DNA from: Pluralibacter gergoviae ATCC 33028 = NBRC 105706
GTDB lineage: Bacteria; Pseudomonadota; Gammaproteobacteria; Enterobacterales; Enterobacteriaceae
Length of the DNA: 63,070 nucleotides
Assembly: GCF_001598855.1 (NCBI RefSeq)
Contig: NZ_BCZS01000025.1
Location: 1 to 63,070, forward strand
Reading direction: 5' to 3'
In this document: positions 59,283 to 63,070 of the stretch, in pieces
Position numbering within the stretch: the first letter of the stretch is position 1
Layout: each line of letters begins with the position of its first letter
Notes under the pieces: model-generated
The model's database searches: none
What the model saw: only the letters and a program-made list of their open reading frames with translations
Told to the model about the DNA's origin: nothing
Program-made: the position numbers and the translations under genes

Positions 59283-60938
59283 ATGAACCTCTGGCAACAA
59301 AACTACGATCCCGCCGGCAATATCTGGCTCTCCAGCCTGATTGCCGCTCTGCCGATCCTGTTTTTCTTCTTTGCCCTGATTAAGCTCAAACTCAAGGGCT
59401 ACGTCGCCGCCAGCTTTACGGTGCTGATCGCCCTGGCGGTCGCGCTGCTGTTCTACAAAATGCCGGTGGACCGCGCGCTGGCATCGGTGGTTTACGGCTT
59501 CCTCTACGGCCTGTGGCCCATCGCGTGGATCATTATCGCGGCGGTCTTCGTCTACAAAATCTCGGTCAAAACCGGGCAGTTCGACATTATCCGCTCGTCG
59601 ATCCTCTCCATTACGCCGGACCAGCGTCTGCAGATGCTGATCGTCGGCTTCTCCTTCGGCGCGTTTCTGGAAGGCGCGGCGGGCTTCGGCGCACCGGTGG
59701 CGATCACCGCCGCGCTGCTGGTCGGGCTGGGCTTCAATCCGCTCTACGCGGCGGGCCTGTGCCTGATCGTCAATACCGCGCCGGTAGCCTTTGGCGCCAT
59801 GGGCATTCCGATTCTGGTGGCCGGGCAGGTCACCGGGCTGGATAGCTTTGAGATCGGCCAGATGGTGGGCCGCCAGCTGCCGTTCCTGACGATTATCGTG
59901 CTGTTCTGGATCATGGCGATTATGGACGGCTGGCGCGGCGTCAAGGAGACGTGGCCTGCCGTGATGGTGGCGGGCGGCTCTTTCGCCATCGCCCAGTACC
60001 TCAGCTCCAACTTTATCGGCCCGGAGCTGCCGGACATTATCTCCTCGCTGGTGTCGCTGGTATGCCTGACGCTGTTCCTCAAGCGCTGGCAGCCGGTGCG
60101 CATCTTCCGCTTCGGCGACGTGGGGGCATCGCAGGTCGATATGACCCTGGCGCGCACCAAATACACGCCGCGCCAGGTGCTGCTCGCCTGGTCGCCGTTC
60201 CTGTTCCTGACCGCCACCGTCACCCTGTGGAGCGTACCGCCGTTTAAGGCGCTTTTCGCCCCCGGCGGCGCGCTGTACGACACCGTGGTTAATGTTTCGG
60301 TACCGTTCCTCGACAAGCTGGTTGCCCGCATGCCGCCGGTGGTCAGCGCCGCGACGCCCTATGCTGCCGTGTTCAAGTTCGACTGGCTCTCCGCGACCGG
60401 CACCGCCATTCTGTTTGCCGCCCTGCTCTCCATCGTGCGCCTGCGGATGAAGGCCTCCGATGCGCTGGCCACCTTTGGTCAGACTCTGAAAGAGCTGGCT
60501 CTGCCTGTCTACTCTATCGGCATGGTGCTGGCGTTCGCCTTTATCTCTAACTACTCCGGCCTCTCATCAACGCTGGCGCTGGCCCTGTCCCACACCGGCA
60601 GCGCCTTTCCGTTCTTCTCGCCGTTCCTCGGCTGGCTGGGGGTTTTCCTGACCGGGTCCGATACCTCGTCTAACGCGCTGTTCGCGGCGCTGCAGGCAAC
60701 GGCGGCGCAACAGATCGGCGTATCGGACCTGCTGATGGTCGCCGCCAACAGCACCGGCGGCGTCACCGGGAAGATGATCTCGCCCCAGTCTATCGCCGTG
60801 GCCTGTGCCGCCGTCGGGCTGATTGGCAAAGAGTCGGAGCTGTTCCGCTTCACGGTGAAGCACAGCCTGATTTTCACCTGCATCGTCGGCGTAATGACCA
60901 CCCTGCAGGCTTATGTATTGACCTGGATGATCCCATGA
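59283..60938 (+). CDS. lldP: L-lactate permease
   Basis: This proton symporter takes up L-lactate, D-lactate and glycolate. The 551-aa protein (E. coli 551) has about 12-14 helices and conserved N-terminus [25 protein letters not shown] and segment [34 protein letters not shown] lies upstream. It is the first gene of lldPRD, overlapping lldR by 4 bp. Confidence 0.98.
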   Translation: MNLWQQNYDPAGNIWLSSLIAALPILFFFFALIKLKLKGYVAASFTVLIALAVALLFYKMPVDRALASVVYGFLYGLWPIAWIIIAAVFVYKISVKTGQFDIIRSSILSITPDQRLQMLIVGFSFGAFLEGAAGFGAPVAITAALLVGLGFNPLYAAGLCLIVNTAPVAFGAMGIPILVAGQVTGLDSFEIGQMVGRQLPFLTIIVLFWIMAIMDGWRGVKETWPAVMVAGGSFAIAQYLSSNFIGPELPDIISSLVSLVCLTLFLKRWQPVRIFRFGDVGASQVDMTLARTKYTPRQVLLAWSPFLFLTATVTLWSVPPFKALFAPGGALYDTVVNVSVPFLDKLVARMPPVVSAATPYAAVFKFDWLSATGTAILFAALLSIVRLRMKASDALATFGQTLKELALPVYSIGMVLAFAFISNYSGLSSTLALALSHTGSAFPFFSPFLGWLGVFLTGSDTSSNALFAALQATAAQQIGVSDLLMVAANSTGGVTGKMISPQSIAVACAAVGLIGKESELFRFTVKHSLIFTCIVGVMTTLQAYVLTWMIP

Positions 60939-61711
60939 TAGTGATGCCCCGGCGTCTCGCCGACGAGATAGCCGACCGCGTGCGAACGCTGATTGAAGAA
61001 CGGCAGCTGGAGGCGGGAATGCGACTTCCCGCCGAGCGCCAGCTGGCAAGCCAGCTCGGCGTCTCCCGCAACTCGCTGCGGGAGGCGCTGGCGAAGCTGG
61101 TCAGCGAAGGCTTGCTGGTGAGCCGCCGGGGCGGCGGCACCTTCGTGCGCTGGCAGCACGAGCCCTGGTCTGAGCACAATATCGTTCAGCCGCTGAAGGG
61201 GCTGCTGGCCGACGACCCGGACTACAGTTTCGATATTCTGGAGGCCCGCCACGCGATTGAGGCCAGCACCGCCTGGCACGCGGCGCTGCGGGCCACCGAT
61301 GCCGATAAAGAGAAGATCCGCCTCTGCTTTGAGGCCACCCTTTCCGACGATCCCGATCTCGCCTCACAGGCCGACGTTCGCTTCCACCTCGCCATCGCCG
61401 AAGCCTCCCACAACGTGGTGCTGCTGCAGACCATGCGCGGCTTCTTCGACCTCCTGCAGTCGTCGGTGAAGCAGAGCCGCCAGCGGATGTACCTCGTGCC
61501 GCCGGTGTTCGCCCGGCTCACGGAGCAGCATCAGGTTATTCTCGCCGCCATCAACGACGGCGACCCCGAGGCGGCCAGGCAGGCGATGATGTCCCACCTC
61601 GCCTTTGTTCACACCACGATCAAACAGTTTGATGAAGACAGGGCCCGCCAGGCGCGCATCACCCGCCTGCCCGGCGATCCCGCAATGCATTCAAGGGAGA
61701 AAAAATCATGA
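60935..61711 (+). CDS. lldR: L-lactate-responsive GntR-family regulator LldR
   Basis: The 258-aa protein has an N-terminal GntR winged helix (residues about 5-72, [47 protein letters not shown]) and a C-terminal FCD effector domain with metal-type His residues ([13 protein letters not shown]). It acts as repressor and, with lactate, activator of lldPRD. It overlaps both neighbours by 4 bp. Confidence 0.96.
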   Translation: MIVMPRRLADEIADRVRTLIEERQLEAGMRLPAERQLASQLGVSRNSLREALAKLVSEGLLVSRRGGGTFVRWQHEPWSEHNIVQPLKGLLADDPDYSFDILEARHAIEASTAWHAALRATDADKEKIRLCFEATLSDDPDLASQADVRFHLAIAEASHNVVLLQTMRGFFDLLQSSVKQSRQRMYLVPPVFARLTEQHQVILAAINDGDPEAARQAMMSHLAFVHTTIKQFDEDRARQARITRLPGDPAMHSREKKS

Positions 61712-62895
61712 TTATTTCCGCAGCCAGCGACTATCGGGCCGCCGCTAAGCGCATCCTGCCGCCGTTTCTGTTTCACTACATCGACGGCGGCGCTTATGCC
61801 GAATACACCCTCAAGCGCAATGTCGAAGATCTCTCCCAGGTGGCGCTGCGCCAGCGGGTGCTGAAAAATATGTCTGACCTGAGTCTTGAGACCGCGCTGT
61901 TTAACGAAAAGCTGTCGATGCCGGTGGCGCTCGGGCCGGTGGGCCTGTGCGGCATGTACGCCCGCCGCGGCGAGGTGCAGGCGGCGAAGGCGGCGGACGC
62001 CAAAGGCATTCCGTTTACCCTCTCTACCGTTTCCGTCTGCCCGATTGAAGAAGTGACGCCGGCCATCAGGCGCCCGATGTGGTTCCAGCTGTACGTCCTG
62101 CGCGATCGCGGCTTTATGCGCAACGCGCTGGAGCGCGCTAAAGCCGCAGGCTGCTCGACGCTGGTATTTACCGTCGATATGCCGACGCCCGGCGCCCGCT
62201 ACCGCGACGCCCACTCCGGCATGAGCGGCCCGAATGCGGCAATGCGCCGCTATCTGCAGGCGGTGCTGCATCCGCAGTGGGCGTGGGACGTGGGCCTCAA
62301 CGGCCGCCCGCACGATCTGGGCAATATCTCCGCCTATCTCGGCAAGCCCACCGGGCTGGAGGACTATATCGGCTGGCTGGCGAACAACTTCGATCCGTCC
62401 ATTTCGTGGAAGGACCTCGAATGGATCCGCGAATTCTGGGACGGCCCGATGGTGATCAAAGGGATCCTCGATCCGGAAGACGCCCGCGACGCGGTGCGCT
62501 TCGGCGCCGACGGCATTATCGTCTCCAACCACGGCGGCCGCCAGCTCGACGGCGTGCTCTCCTCCGCCCGCGCCCTGCCCGCCATCGCCGATGCGGTGAA
62601 GGGCGATATCACCATCATGGCGGACAGCGGCATCCGCAACGGCCTCGACGTAGTGCGGATGATTGCCCTCGGCGCCGACTCGGTGCTGCTGGGCCGCGCC
62701 TACCTCTACGCGCTGGCGACCCACGGCCAGGCGGGGGTGGCAAACCTGCTGGATCTTATTGAGAAAGAGATGAAGGTGGCGATGACTCTGACCGGGGCGA
62801 AAACCATCAAGGAGATCTCGCGGGATTCGCTGGTGCAGGAGACGAAGCACCTGACGGCGGCGCTGGCGCCGCTGACGCACGGGGATGCGGCGTAG
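61708..62895 (+). CDS. lldD: L-lactate dehydrogenase (FMN-dependent, quinone-linked)
   Basis: This membrane-associated flavoprotein oxidises L-lactate to pyruvate. The 395-aa protein (E. coli 396) has the alpha-hydroxyacid oxidase fold with catalytic His275 in [17 protein letters not shown]-binding segments include [12 protein letters not shown] and [33 protein letters not shown]. It is the last gene of lldPRD. trmL, which follows in E. coli, is not seen before the window ends. Confidence 0.97.
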   Translation: MIISAASDYRAAAKRILPPFLFHYIDGGAYAEYTLKRNVEDLSQVALRQRVLKNMSDLSLETALFNEKLSMPVALGPVGLCGMYARRGEVQAAKAADAKGIPFTLSTVSVCPIEEVTPAIRRPMWFQLYVLRDRGFMRNALERAKAAGCSTLVFTVDMPTPGARYRDAHSGMSGPNAAMRRYLQAVLHPQWAWDVGLNGRPHDLGNISAYLGKPTGLEDYIGWLANNFDPSISWKDLEWIREFWDGPMVIKGILDPEDARDAVRFGADGIIVSNHGGRQLDGVLSSARALPAIADAVKGDITIMADSGIRNGLDVVRMIALGADSVLLGRAYLYALATHGQAGVANLLDLIEKEMKVAMTLTGAKTIKEISRDSLVQETKHLTAALAPLTHGDAA

Positions 62896-62920
62896 GCGGT
62901 TTTCCCCTTCCCCTTTGGGG

Positions 62921-63070
62921 CTGTCTCTTAGTCACATTTTTATTGAGAGATAGGGCGAGGATGCTTAAAAGAAACAATATGTTATGAATGGTGGAATAGT
63001 TCCGTTCACTATAAGAACTCCGCTTATATGTCAGGCTTTCTGCGGTGAACGTGCTAAGGGCGCTCGCCGT
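62921..63070. mobile_element. possible IS50/Tn5-type insertion sequence end, cut by the window edge
   Basis: CTGTCTCTTAGTCACATTT (62921-62939) matches the Tn5 mosaic end at 16 of 19 positions, with the outer end facing lldD. The sequence after it (62940-63070) is more AT-rich than the operon, does not resemble the trmL gene expected here, and has no complete frame. The other end and the transposase would lie beyond the window. This could be chance similarity, so it is a hypothesis. Confidence 0.4.

Overview
The window is chromosomal DNA from a GC-rich member of the Enterobacteriaceae (Klebsiella/Raoultella/Enterobacter/Kosakonia-like; the genus cannot be fixed by reading alone). It follows the E. 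coli K-12 80-81 min backbone in almost the same order: proK - eptB - yhjX - yhjY - tag - yiaC - bisC - yiaD - ghrB - yiaF - yiaG - glyS - glyQ - ysaB - wecH(yiaH) - xylB - xylA - xylFGH - xylR - bax - malS - avtA - yiaY/aldB - selB - selA - mtlA - mtlD - mtlR - yibL - lldP - lldR - lldD. Most proteins are full length and very close to their E. coli counterparts. No phage, CRISPR array or complete insertion sequence is seen.

Accessory genes sit between these backbone blocks. (1) A PQQ-dependent membrane dehydrogenase lies between eptB and yhjX. (2) A 2-ketogluconate (kgu-like) catabolic cluster with a PtxS-like LacI regulator, epimerase, kinase and MFS transporter lies directly upstream of ghrB, so that ghrB becomes the last gene of the operon. 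(3) A single aromatic-acid-type MFS transporter sits between yiaF and yiaG, where cspA is missing. (4) An isochorismatase-fold hydrolase is translationally coupled to a GlxA-type AraC regulator, next to an AT-rich 841-bp stretch that replaces yiaAB and contains a probable 47-aa small membrane protein. (5) A MarR-EmrA-EmrB efflux operon follows avtA. (6) A LysR / Sua5-YciO-like / LysR / metallo-beta-lactamase-fold lipoprotein group lies between selA and mtlA. (7) One more LysR gene lies between mtlR and yibL.

Much of the window is carbon-source biology: oxidation and uptake of sugar acids (PQQ dehydrogenase, kgu-ghrB), xylose (xylAB, xylFGHR), maltodextrin (malS), mannitol (mtlADR), lactate (lldPRD) and pyruvate sensing (yhjX). 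Regulatory sites that can be read directly include a proK sigma70 promoter with a GC-rich discriminator, a tandem YpdB-type motif before yhjX, a PtxS-like palindrome before kguE, MalT-type cores before malS, four CRP-type sites before mtlA, a long inverted repeat before the marR gene and LldR-type half sites before lldP.

The least ordinary structures are the 168-bp tandem repeats downstream of the proline tRNA, each ending in a copy of the tRNA 3' end; the small membrane protein gene in the wecH-xylB gap; and a sequence at 62921 that resembles the outer end of an IS50/Tn5-type element, with the window ending inside it.
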